A stretch of 64,000 bases of DNA from Canna indica (Eukaryota > Streptophyta > Magnoliopsida > Zingiberales > Cannaceae), in assembly GCA_034359265.1 (NCBI GenBank), contig CP136890.1, positions 85,523,501 through 85,587,500 on the forward strand. Reading direction: 5' to 3'. The position numbers and the translations under genes were made by a program. The notes beneath the pieces were generated by a model. That model saw nothing but the letters and a program-made list of their open reading frames with translations. It did no database searches and was not told where the DNA came from. This document shows positions 23,330 to 34,375 of this stretch, one piece after another. Every line of letters starts with the position of its first letter. The first letter of the stretch is position 1.

Positions 23330-24271
23330 TTTATTTATTTGAATTGTAGCACCGTTATATTTATTCGTAACAACGATTTATTAAATAAATATAAGGCATT
23401 TCTTCTATTATTCTAAATAATTATTTTGAGACATTAAAATTAGCAAAAATATTTATGTTATATATAAATTTTCACCTAATCGACGTTCTGGATTTATTGG
23501 GGAGGTCTGTTTCGCCATAAGACCTTCGGATTTTGAAAAGCAGTAGGCGGACATCACCTCGTTTTGCGTGCGAGTTGAAAAATAATGTTTTATAGGTTTT
23601 TATGATTTCAAACTGAGATGATTCATGGTTATAATATTTGATGAGGAGAATCTTATCCGAGATCAGTGTTACCCTATGTAGAAATATTATCTTGTTGTTC
23701 CATTTCATTAATTTTATTGTTGAAGTTCCTTTTGCGTTGTTTTCATGATATACTTGCTTCTTGTTCTTACGATGTTGGACATGCTATATTCCTATTTCAT
23801 GGTTGTTATGAATGATGTGAGATCTAAATTTTTTAGCACTATTTCCACATACATATATTTGTGTGTGGTTGTGATTGTATGGCAGAAGGAGGTGGAGGTA
23901 TGCCCTAGACATGCCCTTTATTACCTATTGACAACATATTTTATTTTGTGTTCATATACTTGTGTGTGTGATGTTGTGATGTGTTTGTTACATTTCCCGA
24001 AAGCTTCTCTAGTGGGGGGAGGGTATGCCCCGAAGAGATAGCGTTGGCCTTATTCCGGAAGTCCGGCTGGTGTGGGGAGATTATATCCCAAGGAGACAGT
24101 CCGGAGACCCGAGCAGGTGAGGGGAATGTATATCCCAACAGGCTAGCTTGGAAGAGCCAGTGTTTGTGAGGGGAGGGCATGCCCCAACAGGCTGATACTG
24201 AGCTAGGTGGTAGTGCGGCAGCCACCTGCCCACCTACCCCATGTGGCTACGTGGGACCGATGGGTCCGGAG

Positions 24272-24366
24272 GTGATTCATGTGGATGATTGCATTGAGCA
24301 TGTGTATGATTGCATTGAGCATGTGGATGATTGCATCGAGCATGTGGATAATTGCATTGAGCATAT
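24272..24366 (+). repeat. 21-bp tandem repeat
   Basis: Between four and five copies of GATGATTGCATTGAGCATGTG. In one frame it would encode (DDCIEHV)n, but the surrounding open frame is short and lies inside the LTR, so it is taken as non-coding. Confidence 0.85.
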
Positions 24367-25994
24367 TATATATTGTGGCATTTTCTTGCAGGTTGTTATA
24401 TGGTTAACGAGGATGATTGCGTTGCTAAAATAAATGCTCAAAATAAAATAATGATTTATGTTCTTATGCTTACGTGTGTGCTTTTTGATTATGCATAATG
24501 ATGATGTTGTGGTGAAATTGAGGGCTGATCTACTCACTAAGTTCCAGTTGGACTTACCCCTTATTCTATTATTTTGCAGCACCTGAGTTAGATCAAAGAG
24601 GTACCGGGGTGCAGTAGCGCGGCTGGTGGCGGCAGGGCAGCGAGTCTCGTGACATGTCGTGATGGAGGAGGATACCGAGTCCAGTCGTTTCTATTTTTGT
24701 TGAGTCATGTAGACTCGTCTATTTCGTTTCCGCATTTTTCTTAGTTTGGGGTGTCCTTATTGGGACTTTAAAGTTTTGAAAATAAATTGAACCTTTAGCT
24801 TCTTCTTTTTTCTAATTAGTAGCGGGGTTTCTTTTAGGATTTGATGTTTTACTTTAAGTTTTAAATGTTATAAATTGTTTGGGTTCATTCCTTATCTATG
24901 TATAATTTGTTTTGGGGTTAGGTTTCGGGGTACGTGACATACCTTGGCCGATCATACCAGATTTGGGGTGTGACAACTTCGACTGTCTTCTATGTTCTCT
25001 GAAGGATAGAGTTTATCACCATAGGAGGGACCCTGAATTCTTCTTCGTGTATCAGACCATGTTTGAAAACCTCGGGGTCCGACCGCCGTTTACCGAATTT
25101 GAGTGTGAGTGTTGATTCAATTGCTAATGTTGCCTCGACTCAGTTGCATCCGAATAGCTGGACTTTCATCAAATGCTTTGAAAATATGATGAAGTGTCTC
25201 GGGGTCGAGCCGAGTCTTAATGTGTTTTTCTCTTTCTTCCAAGCGAAGGAGACCCAAAAGGGTTTATGAGTGTCTTTCAGTACAGTGCCCCAAGGAGGAC
25301 GCTATTTGGTTTGTTTAAAAGTTCTTATAAGAACTTCAAAACACACTTCTTCAAAGTGAGATCGAGGCCAAAAATCTGGTAGTTTTTCTTGGACAGCGAG
25401 TCCTACTCTGAGAGGTTCTTGTTGTTCTAGAGGAAGAGTCTCATGCCTATTTTGTTTTTGGAGGAGGAGTGTATCTCGCCCGAGGATAAGTTTGTGATTG
25501 AGTTCCAAGATCGACATTGCCCCTCCGTTCCATTTTCTTACAGGGAACTGCTGAGGTGGAACTGGGATGAGTCCTCGGTCTCGATATATATAAGTAAGTT
25601 TGAGAAGATTGTAAGGTATTGTTATCTTGGTTATTTTGAATGTGCTGATAATTAGAAATTCGTTTGATGCAAGTGGGTGTTGGCCTAAGGTTTTCAACAT
25701 TGGTCTTAATCTCATTTTTGATGATAACAAACATGAAACTAATGGTTTCATGGAGAAATATTTTTAGGTTCCAAGTCGGTTAGCGCACAACGTTCGAGAT
25801 TAGAAAAATCTTCAGTGAAATAGGCAAGGACGCTCATCAACGCTCTGAATTCTTTGGGAAGTTTGAGTCTAGGTTTATGGTGTCTATAATGATTGTATTT
25901 GTTTCTGCCTAAGGATCAGAGTAATCTATTCGGTGTGTAATGGAATATGGAACTTAGGTTACCTGAGACGTGTCGTGTTTGTATTTATTACAGG

Positions 25995-26300
25995 TCAAGT
26001 TGATAGCGCCGCCCGATAATCTTGCTTGGATGTTGCTCAGAATGGGTCGAGGTTGATCGCGGAGATGGCAGGCTTGTAATGACATATCCCTCATGATAAG
26101 AAAGGACATGGATGTCCATGTATGACCGGGTGGGGTCCCCGAGTGGAGCTGTCTAGTTTGGCTCGAATCTAGTCCACGAGTGTGACCGGGTGGAGCCCCC
26201 GAGCGAAGCCTGTTTGGTTCGGCCCGAGATAAGTTATGGGGCGCTGCTGGGTCTGATCCAACCCGGCCCAATAGTTCTAGTACAGTCCACACCCCTCGAG
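25995..26300. repeat. Degenerate LTR-like segment, copy 2 of 3
   Basis: Phrases such as TGCTCAGAATGGGTCGAGG, GTATGACCGGGTGG and GAGCCCCCGAGCGAAGC recur in diverged form at 20775-21000 (GTGCTCAGAATGATTCGAGG) and 27689-27880. They are probably LTR or leader pieces of one retrotransposon family. No gene. Confidence 0.5.
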
Positions 26301-27429
26301 CTCGATCAAAATTTGTAGGACTGTGTGCCGAGCTCTAGTTTTGCTGGCGAAGAGTCATCATTCTCTGTTAGTTTGTACTATCAGGCTTAAAGATGAAGGC
26401 AGTAGACGAGGTTTTGGTTGTGAGTCTATACCACTGGGCTTACGACGAAGCTATCTCCATGGTTAAAGTGTCGGGGGAGGCGTCATGCTGGTTGGAAACT
26501 TGTTTGTGGTTCTCAGCTTATCGTGTCGAGGCTTTGAACTCCTTCTCACCCTGCCCTTCAACTCTCGGGTTGCGGGAAATCCCCATTACCAGGACCGTAT
26601 GTGGGGTTAAGTCCTTGTAACGGGACTGCTGGCCGGAACGGCTATCAAGTTCCTTAAGTGGAACGTCTTTGTAACTACCGTGCTTCTTGGGAGTTGTACC
26701 TTTGTGATTTTATTTTATTTTATTTTGTAAGTTACCCTCGAGGAGTTTGTAAGTATAAATATACCTTTTGGGGGCTTTATGAAAAGGATGCTTTATATAT
26801 TCATCCATGTTGTGTTTCTTTCCGAGTTTGATCGCCTCTTTGATTTGTTAAAGCTTTAGTATATGCATGTCCTAGTTAAAATAATATCTAAATTTGGGGT
26901 TACCTGTTTGGTGTTTGTGAGTAAAACATTGCGGTCGAAAATGGTGGTGTGGTAGCCGATAAGCTAGGCTAGTGGAAATCGAGTCTTGGTCGAGTGAGGG
27001 CGCTGAGGTCGAATGTAGTGGCTTTAGAGGTCGAAGATCGTGCTCGAAGGTTCCAACCGAGCTCACCGAGGAGCATAAGGCAGGACCGTGCGTGAGGAAT
27101 CGAATAAGGACTTTGAGGCCGAAAGTAGTGGATCTAGGGGCCAATGACCAGACTCAGTGAAAATCGAGCTCGCGAGAAGTGTGCTTGGGGTTGTGTTGCT
27201 CATTTGAGAGAAATGGCTCAAGAAATGCTCCAAATATTATTAGAATGGCTTAATGAATAGTTGGGAACTAAAGGAAGACAAGTTTGAGAGCTTATATAGA
27301 GATCCCAATGGTAGGAGTTCAAAAAGAGTCGTTTAAGAATTTGAAAAGGAGCTGTTGGCTGTTGGGCGATAGCATATTAGTAGCAGAAGATCCGTCGCAG
27401 ATTGGTCGCAGAAGATAGTATTCGGGTTT
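26301..27429. other. Retrotransposon-derived non-coding DNA
   Basis: No intact gene. A stretch at 26640-26780 (AGTTCCTTAAGTGGAACG, then T-rich TTTTATTTTATTTTATTTTG) resembles a retroelement 3' region. 26940-27180 has weakly repeated GAGGTCGAA and GAGCTC phrases. Nothing else is supported. Confidence 0.4.
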
Positions 27430-27690
27430 TGAGTTTTTGGGTTTTATGCATTAAATAGAGGATTATACAAATATAATAAACATCTTAAACCTAAACTCTA
27501 TCTTCCCGATGAAATCCGAGCGTCGATGAGCGTCCTTGTCGAATTTTCTGATTTCTCCGATTTTTCCAATTGGGGACGTCGCACACAAACCAATATGGAA
27601 CCTAAAAATATTTCTTGCTCAAACATTAGTTACATGTTTGTTATCATCAAAACCGAGATTAAAACCAAGGTTGAAAACCTTAGGCCAATA
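27430..27690. repeat. Direct repeat, first copy (second copy 29228-29480)
   Basis: Shares AAACTCTATCTTCCCGA / AAACTTTATCTTCCCGA, GAGCGTCGA, CCGATATGGAACCT and GATTGAAAACCTTAGGCCAA-type blocks in the same order with 29228-29480. An inverted piece lies at 25660-25790. The pair may be degenerate LTRs or a duplication around 27690-29228. Confidence 0.6.
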
Positions 27691-27879
27691 GTTTCGGGCG
27701 ATGATGTCTCCTAGGATCTCGTGGGGATATGCCTGGAATAGGTCAAAGTTTATCCCGGAGATGGCGAGCTCGTCACTATCGAATCCCTGGTAATTAATAA
27801 AGGATGCTGATATCCTTGTGTGGTCAGGCGGAGCCCCTGAGCTAAGTTGTGGTTGGCTCGATCCGAGTCTAGTGTAAGT

Positions 27880-29200
27880 CGAATGTCCTACACTAAAGGA
27901 GGGTGAATAGTGTGTTATCTAAAACTTTAATCTAAATCCAATTTTAATCTTTTCTTACAACTTAGGCAATTCACAAATCAACTACTAAAATGCGGAAGCG
28001 AACGAACAAGTAATCAAACACAAAGATTTATAATAGTTCGACCCTAATGTCTACTCTACTAACTAAGCACCCCGCTCAGGATTTCCAAACTTAGCTTTAC
28101 TAGATTATTTTGTTTCCATTACGATGATGACCTTTTACCCGAAGAATCTCCGCTCTCACATCGAAGACACTTTCACACCCGGAAGTCTCCGCCTTCCTAC
28201 TGAGAGCATTCTTCCATCTCAATCCTAAGGGACAACAAACACTAATCCTAGTAAACTAAGTTTACACCGGTGCATTTAAGCCTTACAACCAAACAACCAC
28301 CCAATTCAACAAACCTAGCAACCTAGGTTTTCAAACTTTGAGATAAAATGAAATAAACAACAAAATACACAAGTAAATATAGAAAAATACTAAACAAATT
28401 ATACTTAGCTTCAAAACCAAATCCCTAGTCCTCAAGTTGATGAATCAATGAATAGTGAAGGCTCAATCAAGGATAGATGATGAAACTAGGGTTTTGAGAT
28501 CAAAATGACTCAATCAAGGCTTTAGTATCACATAGAATAGCTCAAAAAGTGTTGAGGAACATAAGGAAGGCTCAGGTGAAGTATATATGAAGAGGCTCTG
28601 AAAAAACCCGGTTGAGACATCACTTAACGGCTCAAAATTGAGTCGTTACCTTCCGTCGGTCGATCTGTAGGTCGATGGTTCAGTCGACCGAACATTCGAT
28701 TAGACATCGATCGAATGCCCACTATGAGTTTTTGACAAACTTTGGTCACTCGTCGGTCGCAGGTCAATTGACCGACCATTCGACCAAAACTGCACTGAGG
28801 GCAGTTTCGCAAAGGTCCATTCTCTTATATGTCTTATTTAACATTTCTTAACTTTAAGTTATCAACTCTAGAATATAAATGTTAAATAAGGATTACCCCC
28901 ATTTAGATTCAATAAAAATATTTAAAAGATTAAAATCCTTAAGAATCAAAATCTAAATTTTAGGGTCTAGTACAAATTTGCAAAAACTGAAAATTTTATA
29001 ATCTCTTGGGTCAAATATGGATATGTTAAAGATTTCCAAAAATTCATTAGAAATAGGTCGTTAACTTATTTCTACCTAAGGAATAATTATCAGGACTTTT
29101 GGTGTCAAGAAAATATCTAAGTCATATAGCCCTCCAATGAACTCCCTAGGCTTAGAGAATTTCTGAACCATTTTTTGATTTTCCTGATTTTCATATTTTG
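27880..29200. repeat. Repeat-derived non-coding stretch
   Basis: Starts near CCTACACTAAAGGAGGGTG and runs through AT-rich DNA with GTCGGTCG-type mirrored blocks at 28655-28780 (CGACCGACCATTCGACC). No reading frame with family similarity. It appears inserted in the repeat copy at 27689-27880. Class unknown. Confidence 0.4.
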
Positions 29201-29227
29201 GAGTTCGGGTATTAATTTTTGGGTTTC

Positions 29228-29480
29228 TTTGCATCATCATGAGGATTTACAACACACACTAGACACCCTAAACATAAACTTTATCTTCCCGACGAAAAAT
29301 GAGCGTCGACGAGAGTCCTTGCCGATTTCTCTTATTTCTTCGATTTTTTTGATCAGGGACGTCATGTGCTAACCGATATGGAACCTGAAAATACTTCTTC
29401 ATGAAAACATTAGTTCCATTTTTATTATCATCAAAACCGAGATTAAGACCTAGATTGAAAACCTTAGGCCAACATCTGGT
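29228..29480. repeat. Direct repeat, second copy
   Basis: Counterpart of 27430-27690 in the same orientation, clearly diverged. From 29500 to 30003 I see only AT-rich non-coding DNA. Confidence 0.6.
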
Positions 29481-30003
29481 TCATGAGTGTGGGCGCATTC
29501 GGGCTTGGTCCGGGCCCAAAGATTTAGTCCACTTTAGCTCCATAATTGTTGTATTGTTGTTTGATTTAATTTGTTGTAATTTAAAGCTTGTGTTTGACCA
29601 TGGTTGATTAGGTCTTCGGTTTGAGTGGTTGCCTTGTTGAAGCATAAGTCTACTCTTGTATACTTGATTTAAGATAATCCTAGGAGAGTGAGGTGGGAAG
29701 TTGCCTTCGGGGAGAAGGTAGAGAGCTTCCGATGTAAAATTTCTCGCCATAGGAATCTTAAATTAATAATGATCGAATTTAGGTTAAAATCCTAAGCGAG
29801 GTGCTTAGGTAATGGAGTAGACAATGTTATCAAACCACTATAAGTTCTTGTATGTTATCATTACTCTCTTATGTTTTATGCTTGTTTGTTTATCATATTA
29901 CTTTCGCTTGCGTTGTTATTTATTGTGTTTAGCCTAATTAATTAAGAGCAAGATAAAATCAATTTAGGTTTAATTTTATTAGTAACATACTATCACTCCT
30001 CTA

Positions 30004-30324
30004 TGTTGGGTCATGGAGGACCGAGTAGGCAATAAAATTTTATTACACAGAGCGGAAATAAAAGAATAATCCTCTACCCAAATGGATCCATGCTTCTCGG
30101 TTAGATCGATACTATGTTAAGGATTATACCTTTAAAGACCGAACACCATCTTCTACTCCGCAAATTCAAGATCATGATCTTGCTCCAGATCCAAGGTGCT
30201 GCCAAGTGATGAATACCCTCTACGGTTAGCGCACAGACAAATGCGACGAACTAGGCAGTTCCCGAGTGCTAGCTTGGCTATACCGGAACTCCTTCCGATC
30301 TAATCGAGTACGAAACACCTTCCA

Positions 30325-30358
<34 letters not shown>

Positions 30359-31802
30359 GTGGAGGTCGACTGACACCAAGGGAGCTCAGCTTCCTTCAAA
30401 AGGAGGTTGGCTTCCTTTCAAAAAGAGGTCGACAACCACCATAAGATAATCACATACTCACATAAACCATAAACATTTATTTATAGACACACCAATCATA
30501 TTGATTGATTCTCCTCATCTGTTGATTAATTCAAAGCGTCATATTCGAAATCTTAAAATAATTTTAATGTCCGAATAAAATATATCCTTAATAATAATTA
30601 CTAATGATGGATTTTCTAAATTCAAGATGTCAATTATAATGTATCCTTTAATATCGAATATTAAAGATACATTACCTAAATTATAATTAACATAATTCCA
30701 TTTTTAAATCACATTTAAAATTCAGAATAATTAATTCTAATTTTGAAAACTCATTTTTAAATTCAAAATTAATCTTCAAAATTACCAAGAGCTAGAGAAT
30801 TGCGGGTTAATGGTCATGCAGATCCAATCCGATGAGTCATAACCCTAAGCCCAATTTGGTTCGCTCTATGTGTGTGATCTTGTAGGTTCACTTAACATTA
30901 ACAGTGAGTTTAAATCACATTTGCAACCCACAAGTATTAAGTGGCCTCTAGCAAGACATTATGACTACCCAAGTCAAGTGATCTCGGTGATCCGAGCAAC
31001 TTAACTCACAGTATGATACTCTGTCCTTTTGTCATGCAATATTTCGATTGAGCATAAGACATAGATTACATCATCCTTATATTGTTCAATCTTGTTTCTT
31101 GATTCTTGAGTACATTGACTTAACAAATGATATTGATATCATTATCAATTCATTTGAGCACAATCATGCATTTGCTCAGTCACACTCATCAAATGGCTCA
31201 AAGATATCTCTCTCATATAAGAGAGGGATAAATTTCTTCACGACTACACATATTTCTCTACATAATTCATTTCATGTCCAATTGTAGCCCTTATTACCAC
31301 ATGGTTAAAGGTGATGTTAGACTAGGTCAAAACACAAAATTCCTCATGTAGGAATCCATGGTGACATCAGGTCGGAGGACTGACATATCACTATCGTTGG
31401 AGATATACTAATGATATAATCCACGTAGTATTCTCACGGTGTGTCTGCCCGACACCATATTCTCCAACATGTGTCAATGATCTAACTTTGATATCACATA
31501 TTCATGATCAGTAAAATATGATCATCGTTAGTCAGACTGCATACTAGTCTCCATTCATTATCGTTTCAAGACAATGACCAACTAGTGACTGTTTAGAATA
31601 GGATTTCAATTGTCTTAGGGTTTTACTATCAAGTCTCGTACTTGATGACCATTAGACAGAAGAAATCATTCAAGGAATCTCTATCAAGTTAAATACGCTC
31701 ATAATAAATAACAAGATAAAACAAGTGTTCCAGATATTGAGAAAGGAAAACTACAACTAGAATGATAATATTGTTCCATTGGCCTAGGGTACACTACTAA
31801 CA
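30004..31802. mobile_element. Solo LTR, copia-like, 1.8 kb
   Basis: Starts TGTTGGGTCATGGAGGACC and ends CCTAGGGTACACTACTAACA (TG...CA). Flanking 5-mers CTCTA (29999-30003) and CTATA (31803-31807) match at 4 of 5 positions. A (CT)n microsatellite lies at about 30328-30355. No primer-binding site, polypurine tract or internal genes adjoin it, so it is a solo LTR. The 3'-terminal phrase GGCCTAGGGTACACTACTAACA recalls plant Ty1/copia LTRs; assignment to copia is by recollection of style, not by a search. Confidence 0.68.
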
Positions 31803-31958
31803 CTATAGTGATCATTCACTCCACATAGATATTGGGTTCGAACGAGGACTAAGATGAGTTGGTCTCACAAGTAGAAGGTAAGGGTGGGTGACGAGGCCGC
31901 TTTAATTTACGAGAGCCAGTAGGATCGTATTAAAGGTAGGGGCTTTATGAGGTTTATA

Positions 31959-32169
31959 CTTTGTTTGGATACAAAGGTATGGGGGGGGGGAGAGAGGAGG
32001 ATAAAGAGGGGGTGAAATAAAGATTTAATGAGTTTAATAAAATTTGGAGGGGTTTTCAACTCCTTCAAACCCTTCTATTCATTCTAAAATTGAAAGTCAA
32101 ACATGAAATAATTAATCTCTCACTCCCCCATCCCTCGTTATTCCTCCTTATTCCACAATCCAAACAAAG
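31959..32169. mobile_element. Short MITE (CTTTGTTTGGAT ends)
   Basis: Ends CTTTGTTTGGAT and ATCCAAACAAAG are perfect inverted repeats. The interior has a G-rich left part (GGGGGGGGGGAGAG near 31982) and a CCCCCATCCC right part. About 210 bp, no coding. TIR style suggests PIF/Harbinger, but a 3-bp duplication is not clear. Confidence 0.65.
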
Positions 32170-32177
32170 CCTAACAT

Positions 32178-33283
32178 GTTTGTTTAGATACAAATGGGAG
32201 GAGAGGGGGGGAGGGATAGGGAGGTGGGGAAGGATAAAGAGAGGTGGAGGAGGGAGAGATGGTGAAGGGTAGTTAATTTCATATTTGAATAGGGTAATTA
32301 AAAGGTGGATGATGAATGAGAGAATAATAATCCATCTCCTTAGTTGGGTAGAAGTTATAAATGATAGGGTGGGGAAGAATAATTTTAATGAAAAGACACT
32401 TTTAGTAATCCATAAACATGTACATATAAAATGAAAGTTAACTTGTTCTTATCCTTTAATAATTTGTTGAAAAAATTAATTAAAACAAAAAACATAAATT
32501 TTAATAATCAGACTTAAAAAAACCAACAAATATTAAAAATAAAAAATAAAAAAATGTGAAAGATAAACCCGACAATTCATGCCGGCCGGAGTTATCGGAT
32601 CGACCCAACGTGGCTCGAACAAAACTCGTGCCCGCCCTGGCCAGGCCCGAACAAAAAACGTGCCCGCCCTGGCCAGGCCCGAACAAAAAATGTGCCCGAC
32701 CTAACTAGACTCGATAAAAGTTCGGGCCCGATATCCCGAGCCAGGCACGACATGAACAGTAAACGAGTCGGCCCAACTCAGCATGTTCTCACGATAACAA
32801 AATTTAGAATCGGACTATCGGATCCGAACTATTCCGTTGGGCTGGATTCAAGCTCGAATCGTGCTATTGAGCCTGAATCAAGCTACCAGAATCAGACTAT
32901 TTGGTTTAAATCAAGCTATCAAGGCTACACCAGTTGGCCCCGACATGGCTTGATATTTGTTTGGATCTTATTGAGTCGGCTTGATATCGGCCGGGCACGG
33001 GTAAGAATCAACCCAAGCCCGATTTTATCGTGCCGAGTCGGGGCGGGTCTTATTGAGAAATTTTTGATTTAATGGAGAGGAAAATAATATTTTTTATAAT
33101 ATTAAAATATTCCAAATTTGTTATATCTCCTTATTCCACTACTTTGATGGAATAAAAATTTGAAGGATTTGGTGAGTAATTTCTAATACCTCCAAATTCA
33201 TCTCCTTCCTAAAATTAAAAGTCAAATATAAGATAATTAGCCTCTCTTCCTTCCGTATTCCACCATTCAAATAAGCACTTTTC
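32178..33283. mobile_element. Related MITE, interrupted by dispersed repeat
   Basis: The left part TGTTTGTTTAGATACAAATGGG and right part GTATTCCACCATTCAAATAAGC resemble the ends of the MITE at 31959-32169, with shared interior phrases (TAAAATTAAAAGTCAAATATAAGATAATTAGCCTCTC-type, within 33217-33253). Positions 32560-33075 are a GC-richer insertion related to 5145-5441. Confidence 0.5.
32560..33075. repeat. Dispersed repeat, longer copy
   Basis: Contains GACAATTCATGCCGGCCGG, a local duplication of ACGTGCCCGCCCTGGCCAGG (32625-32700) and GAATC/AAGCTA phrases shared with 5145-5441. No open frame of a known family. Confidence 0.5.
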
Positions 33284-33289
33284 GTCTAA

Positions 33290-33676
33290 GGTGCGGGAGG
33301 ATGAGGTTCAGGGGGATAAGCTTTGCGATCTGATCCAAAGAGTGAATTCATTTTAATTACTAATCCGAAATAAAAATGAAGTCAATTGGTTGACCAACTC
33401 AAACTCAACCGAGACTGCGACAAAAAGATTTCTCCTGATATTAATAAAGAATATGGACATATCAAGTGCCTTAAGAAATTATAATCTGTTAGATAAAATT
33501 TTGATGGCGTCACAAAAAATAGGAGAAAAAATATTTTTATCCCAAAATCAATTATTTATCTTGAGACTAAAAAATGTCAATATAAATATATAAGGGATTT
33601 TTCCTAATATTTTTTTCTCTTTTTTTTGGTTTTTTTCCTAATATAAATAGTTTTTTTAAACTCCAAAACCAAAACC
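33290..33676. other. AT-rich intergenic DNA
   Basis: No gene, repeat end or regulatory signal that I can support. It forms the left flank of element C, ending CCAAAACCAAA. Confidence 0.4.
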
Positions 33677-33694
33677 AAACACTACTAGAAAAAT

Positions 33695-34085
33695 GGGCAT
33701 CAGCAACGGCTGATGCCGTTGCTGAGCCGTTGCTGAAGAGAATCAGCAACGGCCGAGCCGTTGCAATAGAGCTGTGACAGAAAGTCGCGTTGCTGATGAC
33801 TTAGCAACGGATCAGCAACGGCCGCTCGGGTCGTCGCTCAAAATATTATCAGCAACGGCCGCTCGGGCCGTCGCTAAAAATATTATCAGCAACGGTTTTA
33901 CCACAGACCCGGAGCCGTTGCTGATAACATTAATAGCAACGGCCGCTGAGTCCGTAGCAACACCGTTAGTAAAACTCTGTCGCTATGCCGTTGCTGTAGG
34001 TCATCAGCAACGGCTTTCGATACACTTTTAGCAACGGCTTTCCCACGGACGCCCGTGGGAAAGCCGTTGCTGATGACGTATACCT
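33695..34085. repeat. 3' subterminal array of element C
   Basis: At least a dozen AGCAACGGC or GCCGTTGCTG motifs in both orientations, including palindromic pairs (GGCTTTCCCACGG with CCGTGGGAAAGCC at 34036-34070). Almost the same sequence starts element D at 62832. Confidence 0.88.
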
Positions 34086-34375
34086 GCAAACAGAAAATTT
34101 GAAAATTTCAAATTTCCATTGATACATTGATACATTTATCTGATACATAACTCACACACTCATACCCTCATACACACATTCATTCACACATCACAAACAC
34201 CTCATACACATTCATTCACACATCACAAGCACACCAAGATATACATCAAAACAATTATATTTATATTGATAATTATCCACGATAGTATAAAAACAATTCA
34301 AATGCAAAATTGAAGTATCAATATCCAAACAAAATAAGTTAAACAAGTTCAATATCCAAACAAAAAATCTCACGA

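Larger units (their letters stand above)
21782..24975. mobile_element. Solo LTR, Ty3/gypsy type, 3.19 kb
   Basis: Starts TGTAATGTTCAAAATTTT and ends TTTGGGGTGTGACA, both typical of gypsy LTR ends (TG...CA). Flanking 5-mers are GCTTC (21777-21781) and ACTTC (24976-24980), matching at 4 of 5 positions. Inside are a GC-rich leader with a TATA box (TCTATAAATTA at 22084), a 28-bp minisatellite and a 21-bp tandem repeat. No primer-binding site or internal genes adjoin either end, so it is a solo LTR inserted in older retrotransposon DNA. Confidence 0.72.
21603..25652 (+). pseudogene. Gag-like (putative gypsy-type transposase domain) fragment, split
   Basis: After the solo LTR the peptide FFVYQTMFENLGVRPPFTEF changes frame near 25110 to STQLHPNSWTFIKCFE. 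It then reads LGVEPSLNVFFSFFQAK, TLFGLFKSSYKNFKTHFFKV and FSYRELLRWNWDESS. This order resembles the plant domain annotated as putative gypsy-type transposase (Tat-lineage gag region), in which an SQLHPNxW motif and an F-x-W/F-K-x-x-FF motif recur. At least two frame changes and several stops (for example 21633-21635) show it is dead. Confidence 0.55.
20760..26700 (+). mobile_element. Decayed Ty3/gypsy-type retrotransposon region
   Basis: A leader-like sequence (20760-21600) is followed by a short gag-like start (MVKKGDKVK at 21603). The body is split by a solo LTR at 21782-24975 and then continues with the gag-like domain (24976-25652). Positions 25660-25790 hold an inverted copy of the repeat found at 27600-27690. 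Positions 25995-26300 hold a degenerate copy of the leader segment at 20775-21000. Downstream, 26390-26620 has a short open stretch (EASCWLETCLWFSAYRVEAL) of no recognised family. No protease, reverse transcriptase or integrase is visible. The outer limits are approximate. Confidence 0.5.

Noticed and set aside
24179..24433. Secreted or repeat protein with DDCIEHV repeats
   Set aside because: The frame is only 84 codons, has no conserved context and lies in a solo LTR. The heptad arises from a 21-bp tandem repeat.
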